The notes under the pieces were generated by a model. It ran no database searches, was not told where the DNA came from, and saw only the letters and a list, made by a program, of their open reading frames with translations. A program made the translations under genes and the position numbers. From Trametopsis cervina (Eukaryota; Basidiomycota; Agaricomycetes; Polyporales; Irpicaceae): DNA of 64,000 nucleotides. The DNA is taken from contig MU278373.1 in the NCBI GenBank assembly GCA_022385755.1, positions 62,001 through 126,000 of the forward strand, written 5' to 3'. Shown here piece by piece: positions 33,321 to 44,577 of this stretch; the stretch's first letter is position 1, and each line of letters begins with the position of its first letter.

Positions 33321-35565
33321 TTATGTCCTTGGCGGCTTGAAATCCTTCAACCAAGCCTTCACAAACTCGACCTCTTGGCTGTGTATCCCCGCAATAACCG
33401 GCGGCTCCGCCGCGTGGTCCGCCAGGCCGTTCTCGTCCCAATGGTGTACCGCGCCTAAGTCAGGAAATCATAACGCTAAGTCTATGCAGAGAGGAATAGG
33501 AGGAATAGACACGCACCAGAGAGAAGCTTGAACGGCCTCGTCACCGTGTCCGCGCGCTTGTGCGCGCTGTCGCTGTGCGCCGTGTTCGGTCTCCACGGGT
33601 CCTCTTTACGATTTTCGGCCACTTAAGTCAACTTCCTCTGATCCAACTTTGAAGGGCTGAGAGCAAAAACGCACCTTGTCCATCGACGAACGCGAGTCTG
33701 TCAACTGCGATATTCCACCCGCCGAGCGCGTTCACGGAGGCGACGTCGGGCTGGGCGGGGACGCGGAAGTGTGTGCCGGGCGGGTAAGCCTAGTGGTCCA
33801 AACCCACTATGAGCACGTACGACGCGGAAGAAAAATGAAAACGGGAAGGGGAAGGGACGCACGAGTTTGCAGATCAGCGATGCGTACTCTAGCGTTTGGG
33901 TTGACGAGATGATGCGGGGGTGGTTTGGCGGGGGGGCTGTCTGTGTGCGAGTGCGATTACGTGGGGTTAGTGGGTGCCTGAGGAGGGAGAAAGAGGGAAA
34001 GAAGAAGGCGGAAGAGGAGAAGGAGAGGAAGAGAGGGGACGTACGACGAAAAACCCCCACTGCGTGCACACCTGGAACTGCCACGTGCGCCAGGTCTGCG
34101 AAAGGTCCGTGGCAGCGTACGCCTGCGGGTCGAACGTCCCGAAGCACTACAGTACCATCCCATCGTCCGTCAACATCAACATCATCTTTTCAGGCAGGCA
34201 GGAGAGGAGAGGGACGCACGGCGTCTTGGTCTGAACCGGGCGGGCATTGCGATGCGAGAGTCTGTTACAGAGTTGTTGAGTATGAGCACCATGGAAGGTG
34301 GGAGGGGAGCAGACGTGGCATACACACCTGGTTGATGAACGCAGCGTAGTTGATCGTGGCTGAGCTGACGCTTATACCCGTCGCGATCTCGACGCTGCTG
34401 TTGTTCGGCGTCCCCAGCGCGTCGCAGAAGCTGCCGAAGAAGGTGGTAGACTGTGTCGGATCCCAATTGAGGTCCTGCCAGTCGCTCAACGGGAACTTCC
34501 AGCACCACCCACCATCAATATCAATACCAACGATTTTCTCCCGCATATATCCAGATGACGGGACATACCGAGAGCAACGACGCGACGTCCTGGATATGCG
34601 ACACGTCCGGGAGCCCATACAACGCCTTAATCGCGTCTTGCGTCGCATTGGACTGCGCGATCAGCTTATCGAACTCGAGCACGGCGGTCTCGATCTGCGC
34701 GACGCAGTCCGCCGGCGCGAACTGGCGGATGATGTCCATGTACTGCCAGTCGGAGAGCGCAGCCTGCACGACGCCGCTTGATGCGATCGCGCCGTACACG
34801 AGCTCCGGGTAGAGCAGGCGCATGTGTGCTGAGCGCGCACCGGCGTACGAGCCCTGGTGAGATGGGAGGTTAGTGAAGAGGTAGGAGCAGGAGAAAAGAA
34901 GGAGGGGCAAGAGCGTACGCCGTAGTAGATCCAGGGCGTGTGCGGGGCGGTTATGTTCGGGAGGCCGGGGATCTGGACGTGCGCCATGAAGTTGGCAGAG
35001 TCTGCGAGGGCCTGTTCGTTGTTCAGCCATCTGCAATCAGTCTTCTCAGCACATGTGCAAGTAAAACCACAGAGGGGGGTGGAAGTAAAAGTAAAGCACA
35101 CCTGAGCGAATCGGTGGTGAAGTTCGCGACGGGGATCGACTTTCCGTAGTATCGATGCTCGAGTACGATGCCCAGTCCACCCGTAGCGTTCGCGAGGATC
35201 TGCACGATGCCTTGTTGCAGGTACGCCAGGCGTCCGGTGCCGCTGCTCTCGCCCGAATCGAGGACGATGACGGGCCCGCCGGGAACGTAGTACGTGTCAT
35301 CGACCCAGTAACGCTGCTCGAATGTGTGGCCTGTGTCCGTGGTGTGGTCGAGTGGCTGCGTGAAGTTGAATTGCGGGAAGCTTGGGGCTGCTGCTGCTGC
35401 GAAACTGATGGGTTGGGCCGCTCGGGATGGCGACGGGAAGGTGATGTTCAGCGCCTGGAGGCGTATTCGCTGAGCAGGGTTTATCGGAGAGAATGCATGC
35501 GAGTATGGAGGGAAGGCGCAGAGCAGGAGGGCTGATGCTGCGCTAACCGCGGTGAGTTTGAGCAT
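33321..35565 (-). CDS. Secreted serine carboxypeptidase S28
   Basis: Phased join (minus) 35102..35565, 34919..35030, 34569..34853, 34328..34495, 34220..34261, 34045..34146, 33863..33940, 33675..33789, 33517..33603, 33321..33454, giving 528 residues. Peptidase family S28 (lysosomal Pro-x carboxypeptidase and dipeptidyl peptidase II relatives) cleaves after proline, here probably outside the cell. A signal peptide (LTAVSAASALLLCAFPPYSHA) opens the protein. FNFTQPLDH and FEQRYWVDD are family marks. The catalytic serine is S194 in GGSYAG, the Asp is D457 in EDPWRP and the His is H488 or H489 in VHHWDENG. Several N-x-S/T sites fit secretion. It is convergent with lectin 1. Confidence 0.93.
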
Positions 35566-36253
35566 GTCTGTGCACTGGTAGTGGCGAGGGGCGTACCTGC
35601 TCCGCTATCTCCTGAAGACCGCGCAGGTCTTTATATCGAGCACGCCAGAAGCCAACACGAAGGATCTTCCGGCGAGTGCGCACATTACGGTGCTGGTTGC
35701 CCAATCAGGTGATGAAACTGATTGTATGGTAAGTATCGGAGGTATGTCATGGAGGAATCTGCTCACCATGTGCACGCGACCCTCTTGTCTTCGGATGACG
35801 TTAGGTTGCATGCGTTGGATGATACACTGCGAGATAGAAGATGTTGTTGAATGGAGGGGCTCAGCGTCCGGTTGAGTCTGCGTGCAGTAGTGTGCATGTT
35901 GACGAAGGAAAGAGTTGCGGAGAGCGTAAGGGTTGCAATGGAGAGTTACGATACGCGTTGATGCGTTGATGGATGATTCCCATTCGGGATCACGGAGGGT
36001 GCGGTAGAACGCTAGTAGAATGTTATAGCACAACCAGGTCTCATTGTTGAGTACTGTACTCTAATGTATAGATTACATGCTACAGTAGATCGATGTGTCT
36101 CTTGCTATCTGAGTGTTCTGCGTCTGGAGATGGACCGGCAGCAATGACGCGGTCATGTGACTGGGTCAACAGATAGGGCGCGTGCTGTCGTCAAGCCTGC
36201 TTTCGCCGTCAAGACACACATCGACCTTCGTCCCAGCGACACACACAGTTACG
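35566..36253. other. Divergent intergenic region
   Basis: It is shared by the S28 gene (minus) and the F-box gene (plus). Besides the TATA box no exon or repeat was seen. Confidence 0.5.
35631..35637 (-). promoter_or_regulatory. TATA box of the S28 gene
   Basis: GATATAAAG on the minus strand, about 68 bp upstream of the start codon at 35565. Confidence 0.5.
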
Positions 36254-38092
36254 ATGGCACATCAACCCCCTCAATCGGACCCAAAAATCATACAAAACGC
36301 TCTGGCGCCCCTGTCTAACAGCCTGGATGATGTCGATGACCATGAGATGCTTCGGCAAGTAAATCTTATCATATGTCGCCCCCCTACTCGCTCAATGACC
36401 GAACAACCCAATCAGTCTCTCTCAGGAGATGAATGCATCTGCAGTAAGTGAATTGCGCTACACTGCTCTCTACTGTCTCATATGTCTGTCTCCTTTCAGC
36501 CAAATGCCCTCCTTAAGTGCACCCAAAATCATTCTTCTATGATCAACCGATTACCGCCAGAGATCCTCAGCACCGTCTTCGAATTCCTTATGCCGCCTTA
36601 TCCCAGGATCAGATTTCCTCCCCTCGAGAGGGACGAGATGGACTATGACCCCGAGCCTCGCATTCCCGATACAACTCCGAAATATTCTACCCTATGGGCT
36701 ACACTTGCGACAGCCTCCCTTGTATGTCGACACTGGCGAGAGGTTGCCCTCGCAACTCCTGCGCTGTGGGCGGATATACCTGTACCACCGCCTCATGGGG
36801 ACTTTATCCCCACACAGCTCGCGCGATCAGGCAACTATCCTTTGAACGTGCAGTTCAGCGCACCGGTCTCTCCAGCATTACTTGACTTGCCCCTCGTTCA
36901 AAATGTGTTCAAGGAATCCCATCGTATTCGCCGCTTGACAGTTTGGGTCCAAACTGACAGCAAAGACATCCAACCGTGGCTCGAAAACGCTACACGGCTC
37001 GAGACACTGGACATAATGTCCCGGGACGGGCAGAACAATAATCCGCGGTCTGTTCGAGAGTTCCCCCTGTTATGCGATTCGCACACCCCTCATTTGGAGA
37101 CGCTGACTCTGTCTAACTGGGCGCGATGGCCGACGGGGCCGCTTCGAACGCTGCGATACCTGGTCTTGGACTTTGAGCACAATATCTCCACGGCGGACCT
37201 AACGAACGGGCTGATGGCGGTTCTTGCGGCCAACGCACATTCACTAGAGGAAATTGTAGCGTTCGGTATCTCCTCGTTTGCAGGGGGTGTCGAGATCCCA
37301 GACCTGGGAGTTTCCCCCGTGGACATGCGCGCACTGAAGCGCCTCATCGTAGGAGACGGTGAACTGTTCCACCGCGTAGTGGAGCCCAAGCTGGTACTAC
37401 ACGAGTGCGCACGCGATTACCGTTTCAGCCTTTCCATGCAACACCTCGAGGGCATCCCTCTCGGAAATAGCAACCGTTTTCCTGTGACGAAACTCTTCAT
37501 CTCGCGCTCGCACACCGCAGGGACGAACGGGACCTCGGCAGTGCGGACGCGCAACACAGGCCGAGTCTCGCTCCTTACATCCTTCATCGAGCCGCACGAC
37601 GTCCAGGAGTTGTGGCTGTCCCAATGGACCGATGCGCGGTGTTCGATCAATCCCTGGGTGCCAGTCCCACCGCCGATAGCCGGGCTGCTCGCGCCGATGC
37701 TTGCGGTCACGAAGCTCGTCATCCTGCGCGACGAGCAGCTATGGCTCTCGCCCTTGACCGAGCTCGACCAGCTCTTTCCCGCTCTTCGCGAATTGCAGCT
37801 CCATTCGCAGGTCTTGGCGAGCTATCCGACGCTCCGGGACTTCGTCGCGCGGCGCAAAGAACAGGGTCGGGCGATCCAGACGTTGCGGTTCGTGCGCGAC
37901 CCGCATCAGAACTGCGATACGGCGGGTTGGGCAGCGTTCGAGATGCGGAAAGCACTGTTGGAGGGATATGTTGCGAATGTGGTGTATGAGGATGTTCCGG
38001 ATGGTGGTAAGCCGCCGCGCATGCCGTTGCCTGCGGTGTGCGAGACGGATTCTTCTGTTCATATATTCTGGGATGCATGGGAACTGGACTGA
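36254..38092 (+). CDS. F-box protein with LRR-like C-terminus
   Basis: Phased join 36254..36358, 36426..36443, 36500..38092, giving 571 residues. The middle exon is a microexon of 18 nt. The F-box is INRLPPEILSTVFEFLMP followed, after an acidic insert, by LATASLVCRHWREVALATPALW. The remainder has the irregular leucine-rich strands (HLETLTLSNW, LRTLRYLVLDF, LRELQLHSQVL) usual in Agaricomycete F-box proteins, which would present a target to an SCF ligase. There is no transmembrane segment. Confidence 0.85.
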
Positions 38093-39027
38093 GCGTGAGC
38101 ATATTCAGTTGCGCGCCTCACTCGTCGGCTGTGCGATAACACTATTCACGCAGCGTCCTGTTTGGATGGTTCGTTGTTGGATCCAAACCCGAGTGGTACT
38201 CGTCGTCTTCGGATAATTATTATACCCTACTATATCTAGTGAATATACATGTCGATGGTATATAGCCTGTAAAACTGTACACGATATTTCGACACGACGG
38301 CAAATTTGAGAGGTGTCATTGTGATGGATATATTCAGCTAACCTGGCTACATTTGGCGATGACAGGAGAGGTGGTGCAGCCGCAAATGGAGTCCACAAGA
38401 AGGGCGAGGTCGTGTAGGAGCATCACGGCGAGCATGAGTGTGGTAAGGGGACCACAGGTGTCGTGCACCTGGGCGACATGCTTTAGCTGTGGATAGCTGT
38501 GGACAGCTAATGCCGTGCCTGGAATCACACAATGGCTGAGATACAGTATAGCGCTGGGCAGCAACCAGACAGGGAGTGCTATACCTGTCATAACTGTCTT
38601 ATAATTGCACGGATGTATGCTTCCACAAACGGTGAGTCCCTGTGCAAGCGGAGGCGAAATGCAAACTCGGTGGCGTCAACCGCGGAGGATCTCGATCTCC
38701 GAGCCGGAACACATTTTGATCCGCAGCTCCACAGCACCGTCAACACGTTCTCCGCGCGTTCCAGGTCACTCGCTCATCCTGCACGCCTGCAGACGCACTC
38801 ATCGGTGGAAGCTGGCTTCTGCCTTCACCTCCGCTGTTCCAAACACTACCTTCCGAAAACACACAGCCAGTGAGTGCACCGCATTCCCACCGCCCGTCGC
38901 TCCAGAACCATCGCTGAATATTATTATCGTCTCGTTTCCGTGCAGGTTCACGAAATCACAACCTTGACGACCCACATTTCCATTTCACACCCACATACAT
39001 ACATACATAGAGATTCATTCATTCACG
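38093..39027. other. Gene-free interval
   Basis: Short open frames on both strands show no family mark; a hydrophobic minus frame at 38334-38591 was considered and rejected. A short ACATACATACATACAT run at 38994-39009 precedes the GH16 gene. Confidence 0.45.
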
Positions 39028-40996
39028 ATGATGATGATACGCTCGGTGATAGCAGCACTGCTCCTGCCATCCTGCGCCTCAGCTGTCCGCGACGCACTAG
39101 CCGCTGCGGACTCGAACAGCAGCACGACCTCGGTGTGGGTCATCGAGGACACGTACCAGGGCAAGACCTTCTTCGAGTGCGTTTTCCTCTTTACTTGTCT
39201 CCCTCGATATCACTCACACCACATCACACCGGCTGTGCTGCAGCACGATGAGCTTCTTTTTCGACATCGACCCGACACAGTCAGTGCAATCTATTTAATT
39301 GACCTCCGCGGAGATACCTCGGCTAAACTGCTTCGTGTTCGCCAACGCAGCGGCAAAGTCAAGTACGTGCCCATTTCGCTGCTTTTATATGTCGGATGGT
39401 GTATTGGATTGCATTGCGGTGCTGGATCTGTGATGTTCAATCGTAGCTAATTTCTATGGCGTCATAGCTACACGACGCGCGAAGATGCGTTCGCGCTCGG
39501 CCTCGCGTGGGTCGACGACAATGGGACGGTGTTCATGAAGGGCGACGATACGACCGTGCTGCCTGATGGCGTGAACAGAAATAGGTGCGTGTGTTGCTAG
39601 TGCGGTTTGCTTTGGGACTGAGACGAAGTGGGTTTTGTGCGCGCTAGTGTCCGGATCAGCACGAATAAGACATACAACTCTGGGCTGTTCATCCTCGATC
39701 TGAACAGGGTTCCATGGGGATGCGGTGCGCTCTCTCCCTCTCCATCTACCTGTCATTATTCCCTGCTCACGGACTCCTTGCCACTCAGGCGTATGGCCCG
39801 CATGGTGGACCGTCGGAGCCGCGAAATGGCCATTCGTACGCCCCCTCCTACCTTCTCTCCCCCTGTTCTCCAAGGCTAACGCGAGAAACTTGTACACGGT
39901 AGCTCGGCGAGATAGACATCATAGAAGGTGTGCACGATAATGAGCATAACCAAGTGACATGGCACACCGGGCCAAGTACGTTCGTTCTCCCCTCTCATCC
40001 CCATCCTCCTTTTCCCGCCCATTTCCCCTTCGAGCAGGAAATGATCGAACTAATCGCATAATGCAGACTGCACGCTCACACCCCCGCCCGCCGTCAACTT
40101 TACTGGGACCTGGATCGCAAACGTACGTCTCCTCCCCTTCCGCTCCCTCTATCCCCTTTTTCCCTCTCATTCTCCTTGGCTAACCACCCCCCCAGCAAAG
40201 CACCGGCCTGCCCAACCTCTGCGACGGCACCCTTCCCGGCAACCCCGGCTGCGCAGTTCTCGAAGCGAGCCGCGCGTCGTACGGGCCCACGTTCGACGCG
40301 GCCGGCGGCGGTACGTTCGCTATGCAGTGGGATGCGCAGGGGATAAGAGTTTGTACGTACCCTCACCCTCTTTCCTCCTTCCTCTCCTCTCGTCGATGTT
40401 AAGCTGGGTGCTCGAATAGGGTCATTCTACCGTGCGCTCGTACCGCTCGACGTGCAGGCTGGCGAGCCGCGCCCTGAGACGTGGGGCACGCCGACCGCAT
40501 GGTTGTCCCCCGACGGGTGCAACATCTTTGAGAATTTTATCAATCATACGATCGTGTTCGGTGCGCTTCCTCTTCTTTCGCTTTCATTACGTTTGATCTC
40601 CATCCTCATGAAATCGGCGCGCAGATATCACGTTTTGCGGTACGTTTTCCCTCCCTGAATTTGTGTCGTTGTCAGTTTATGAATTATGGACGGTATAGGT
40701 GACTGGGCAGGTAACTCGTACGCTACCTCGGGCTGTCCAGGGACATGCGAAGAGCGGCTCATGGACCCCGCCAATTTCGTCGTACGTCGTCCTTCCTCCC
40801 TTCTCTGTCCAAACCAAACAAACACAGCTTGACTAATTTCTTCTAGAACGCGTCGTGGTCGATCAACTACATGAAAGTCTACCGAGAGGTCACGCTCGCG
40901 CGCCCCTCAAACTCTGCGATAGCGACGGCGGTCCTGCCGATGTACACATCGTGGGCGGGCGTGCTGCTCGCGCTGCTCACGCCGCTCCTGCTTTGA
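39028..40996 (+). CDS. GPI-anchored GH16 glycoside hydrolase (laminarinase/endoglucanase-like)
   Basis: Phased join 39028..39176, 39244..39279, 39468..39584, 39648..39724, 39789..39835, 39903..39975, 40067..40122, 40196..40352, 40420..40560, 40625..40639, 40699..40781, 40847..40996, giving 366 residues; one exon is only 15 nt. Signal peptide (IRSVIAALLLPSCASA), then a concanavalin-like domain with the GH16 active-site GEIDIIEG, where E145 (nucleophile), D147 and E150 (acid/base) are all present, plus VPWGCGVWPAWWTVG and VTWHTGPNC. The C-terminus ends in a hydrophobic stretch (SWAGVLLALLTPLLL) fit for GPI attachment. It probably cleaves or transglycosylates beta-1,3/1,6-glucan at the cell wall. 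The join between exons 2 and 3 is the least certain. Confidence 0.92.
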
Positions 40997-41372
40997 GTGT
41001 GAGATCTCGAGTTCGAAACGTCTCGAACGCGCTTGGACATTCTTAGAGAGTGCTTCTTGTATTTGCTCTGTACCCTGCTCTGCTATACAAAACACACAAT
41101 GCTATCCACGTTGACCGTCATCCACCACACACACACACAGTATTCACAGGGTGAAAATTCCGATTATCATTAAGGCAACACAGGATCATATGTCATAAAA
41201 GTAAATGTATGTACTGAGTTCTATGAGAGGATGCGAGGAACAGACAAAAAATGCGGATAATATAATAGACAGACGAAAACGAAAACGACGAAAGCGGTGT
41301 CGAGAAAGACTCGTTATAAAGTTCATGATATATGCTCAATCCAGATCATGTCCAGTCCGCATGTACGCAAAC
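40997..41372. other. Convergent 3' intergenic region
   Basis: AT-rich, with a (CA)n run at 41129-41141 and ACGAAAACGAAAACGACGAA repeats near 41272-41292. Nothing else was seen. Confidence 0.5.
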
Positions 41373-43541
41373 CTATGACCGCGCGTATTTACTGGCCTTG
41401 CGTATGCGCTCGCCGTATTTCCAGAATATGAACGGTCTATAACAAGACCAATTTCCGTCAGTCGAGCTATTCCGGGAGACAGATGATACGGTAGAACGTA
41501 CGCAGGACATCCGATCACAATCGCGACAGCAGCGAGAATCGAGTCTCCCTTCCCGTACCCTAGCGCGTTGTACATCGTGGGCGCGAACAGCGGAAAGCCG
41601 AACCCGGCGCACGAGCGGAAGAATGTCACCGCTGCGAGGGCTGTTCACCAACACCAACAATCAGCTCGTGCGGCGCATATCATGTGGAGGATAGAAGACA
41701 TACCGGAAGCAGCGTGCAGAGTGAACGCATCAATCACGTATGTCTGTATACTCTGGAACAGCAATATCACGCCTGCGCCGACGAGTGCGATCCCGATGTC
41801 GGGTACGATCCAATGTATGTCCGCCCGCGCCGTCCAGCCTGTGATGAACAACCCGATAGGCAGACATACTGTGCCGGGAATCATCGATGCTACGAGCGGC
41901 GTCGTTAGCAAGCAGCCCCGTAGCTCGAGGTTGTAGAGATAAGACTTACGAAGTCGATATTCGGGCATTCCCACGCCTCCGTTGCGTTTTGCGAAGTGTC
42001 TGTAGATGCGGTCCATGTATCGCGCGTTGACCTGGGATGCTACACTCAGGCCTACTCCGAGGGCGAGGTAGTGTAGGCCTGCGATGCCGACGCGCTGTTG
42101 GTATACGCCTTCGAATATTGACGGCATGGTGGTGAGGAACACTGTTCACGTTACGGCTTTGAGTTCCACAATATACAGGATGAGGTCAGGGGGGAAACGC
42201 ACGGTACAGAATGCCATACACAAAGGCCATATATACTCCGAGCAGCTGGATGATAGGCTCGCTGAAGAACAACTTGAACGGGCGCGTGAGGGCCTTAGAG
42301 AAGATTGTTTGCCAGTGTCTGTCTGCAGTATCGAAAACTGTGCGAATCTCCCGATGTCCCTGCTTCTTCTCCGGGTCGGCAACGTCGCTCGCGAGCTGCT
42401 TCCGCATCCTCTCGGCCTTACGCTCCAAGAGCACAGGCGCGAACGCTATAAACACCATGAGAAACCGGCACGAAGCCGAGTGGAGAGCAGTCCGACGTAC
42501 TTTCTTGCAGGAAGAACATGCCGAGAATCTGAATGCCGCCGTCTACGATGCTAGTGGACCAGAATACCCACCGCCATGTCGACTTCTCTGCGATCCACGC
42601 GCCGGCTACGGGCCCGACGACAGGTCCAAGAAGGGGCGCCAGCGAGTAGAGAGCAACGGCCTTCCCTCGCTCGTCAGGGCGCCAGCAGTCACCCAGAACA
42701 CCTCCACCGATCTGCATTACATCTTCAGCCGCAAACTCAATCATGAAATGCCGAGTTGAACTTACAGAGAGCGGCGCGCTTCCTCCAAAGCCGGCAAGCA
42801 GACGGAAGGCTATGAGTTGCCCTTCCGATTTCGCAAAGCCGCAGACGAGATTCCATACTGCGATGTTGACGTCAGCGATTAGCGGTCGCGGTGAGAATAG
42901 CTCGGCATGGCTTACCTAGGTACCATAAGTTCGCAACCTGCAAAACTCGAGACCGGCCGTAGATCTCGCTCAAGGGGCCGAGGAATAGTGGGCCGAATGC
43001 TGCGCAGAGAAGTCAGAAGACGCGAAAGGAAGATAGTGTGTGGCTCATACCGTATGCGAGTACGAATACTGAGGTGGTGAGTGCTATGATAACCTCGCTC
43101 GTTATCCCAAAGTCTCCAGCGACCTGGGATGCAGCGGGTGCCACCATGGATGAGGATACGGGACTGATGAATGTGAAGGCTGAAATGATAGCTGTCGCAG
43201 CCCATTTACGTTTGAAGGTCCAACTAATATCATCTATTAAGATCTTGTACATAGTACTATACTAGACGAGTCACGCACTTCTTAGGGTTTTCAGGATCGT
43301 TGGGTCCCTCCCAGTCTACAAGCAACACACCCTCCTGTTCTGAGGTCTCCTCTACCGTGGCATCTGATTGCCTCCTCCTACTTGGTGTGTTGCGGCCATT
43401 TCCCTCACCGGAATCTAGGCGCGCTTCAGGGTTGGGGTCTGCGCTTGTCTTTTCATTCAGAGGCACGTCAACGGGGTCGTCTCCTCGAAGTGTTGCAGTG
43501 GGCGTGCGGTCTACGCTGGGACTCGGGGTCGCAGTGGGCAT
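41373..43541 (-). CDS. DHA1-type MFS drug/polyamine-like transporter
   Basis: Phased join (minus) 43279..43541, 43051..43223, 42916..42999, 42766..42857, 42501..42711, 42203..42445, 41950..42141, 41704..41889, 41502..41640, 41373..41436, giving 548 residues. A proton-driven exporter of the plasma membrane is inferred. A hydrophilic N-terminus of about 100 residues ends in NPKNW, the usual entry to helix 1. GPLSEIYGRSRV is the motif A-like loop after helix 2; AFRLLAGFGGSAPLSIGGG and LAPLLGPVVGPVAGAWIAE (motif C, helix 5) mark the drug:H+ antiporter 1 class. SCAGFGFPLFAPTMY near the end is also typical. The start at 43541 is preferred to one at 43595 because a TATA box lies immediately at 43594-43601. 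The substrate is unknown. Confidence 0.92.
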
Positions 43542-43593
43542 GGAGGAAGGAAGGAAAAGGGCGGAATTTGGAGGAATAGGATGGTCATGCTGC

Positions 43594-43601
43594 ATATATA
43601 A
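43594..43601 (-). promoter_or_regulatory. TATA box of the MFS gene
   Basis: TTATATAT on the minus strand, 53 bp before the chosen start codon. Confidence 0.5.
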
Positions 43602-44577
43602 GGCTCATGGGAGCGGGCGAGAGGGATATGATTGGATGCAGTCATCGCGGGGCGGTCAGACAGAGCAGATCGGCCGATCCCCTGCCGGATGCATAGATTG
43701 CCTTTTACGGCCTCATCTCCCAGGCCCGCTGATTGGCGCACATGCTCATCGCGCCGATATGTCGATGTGGGTGAGCTGCTGGGCGCGGTTTCAGAGGCAA
43801 AACCCTGTGTAAGCTCGTGAACGGCGCGCAACAGCGTGTTTCATCGGCACATGAAGTGGAATAGATTTCACTGTCAGCAAAATGTCACCACACTCGCCGT
43901 CTGTCATGTCTGGGTATAAAACCACGAATACTGCCAAGTGGAGTGGTAGATGGAACCGCATTCGTATCTTATCGTGAAATAGAATGTCGTTGGTCTCGCA
44001 CAATTCATCTCGTATGCAAACAGAGGCGTTCCTCAGGCTCAGAGTTTCAAAGTTTGTTGACAAGAACAGCCACCAATCTGTTCCGACCGGATTACCAAAT
44101 CCAGCGACGCCACGAAGTTGACGGGTTTTAGTCAAATCAATTATGCACCCAGGCCGTGTCTGGCCGTGACCAGCCAGCATACTACGTTGTCTTTGTAGAT
44201 CTCAGTGCCACTGGCGGAAGAGAATGCAATTTGCGTGTTATGCGAAGTTGGTACTATGGCGAGTTCTATGAGCGAGTAATTAAGGTTATTGGCAGTGCAC
44301 ATCGCCCTGTTCTGGTCACTTGACCCATATACGCTGACCCGTCCGTGAGAGACGTGGGAGAGACAGCAAAAATACGAATAGAAGAATAGATAATACTGTC
44401 TCGTTCATCTGAGAGCGTCACATAAGCATGTACAACTGTATACAGACTCCTAAGGAATGACCGTAACATCGCCACACCACCCTTACTAAATGCAATCACC
44501 CCCCGAGATCGACGGAACCCTGAATAGCACTACCACTACACTTCTCTCCAACCCAATCCCAAATCCGACTCAATCAA
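43602..44577. other. Gene-free interval
   Basis: It lies between the 5' end of the MFS gene and the 3' end of the Ser/Thr-rich membrane protein gene. Open frames on the minus strand (43791-44180) carry no recognisable domain. Confidence 0.5.

Noticed and set aside
38334..38591. Hydrophobic minus-strand frame with several cysteines, considered as a hydrophobin
   Set aside because: The eight-cysteine hydrophobin spacing is absent and no splice signals join it to other exons.
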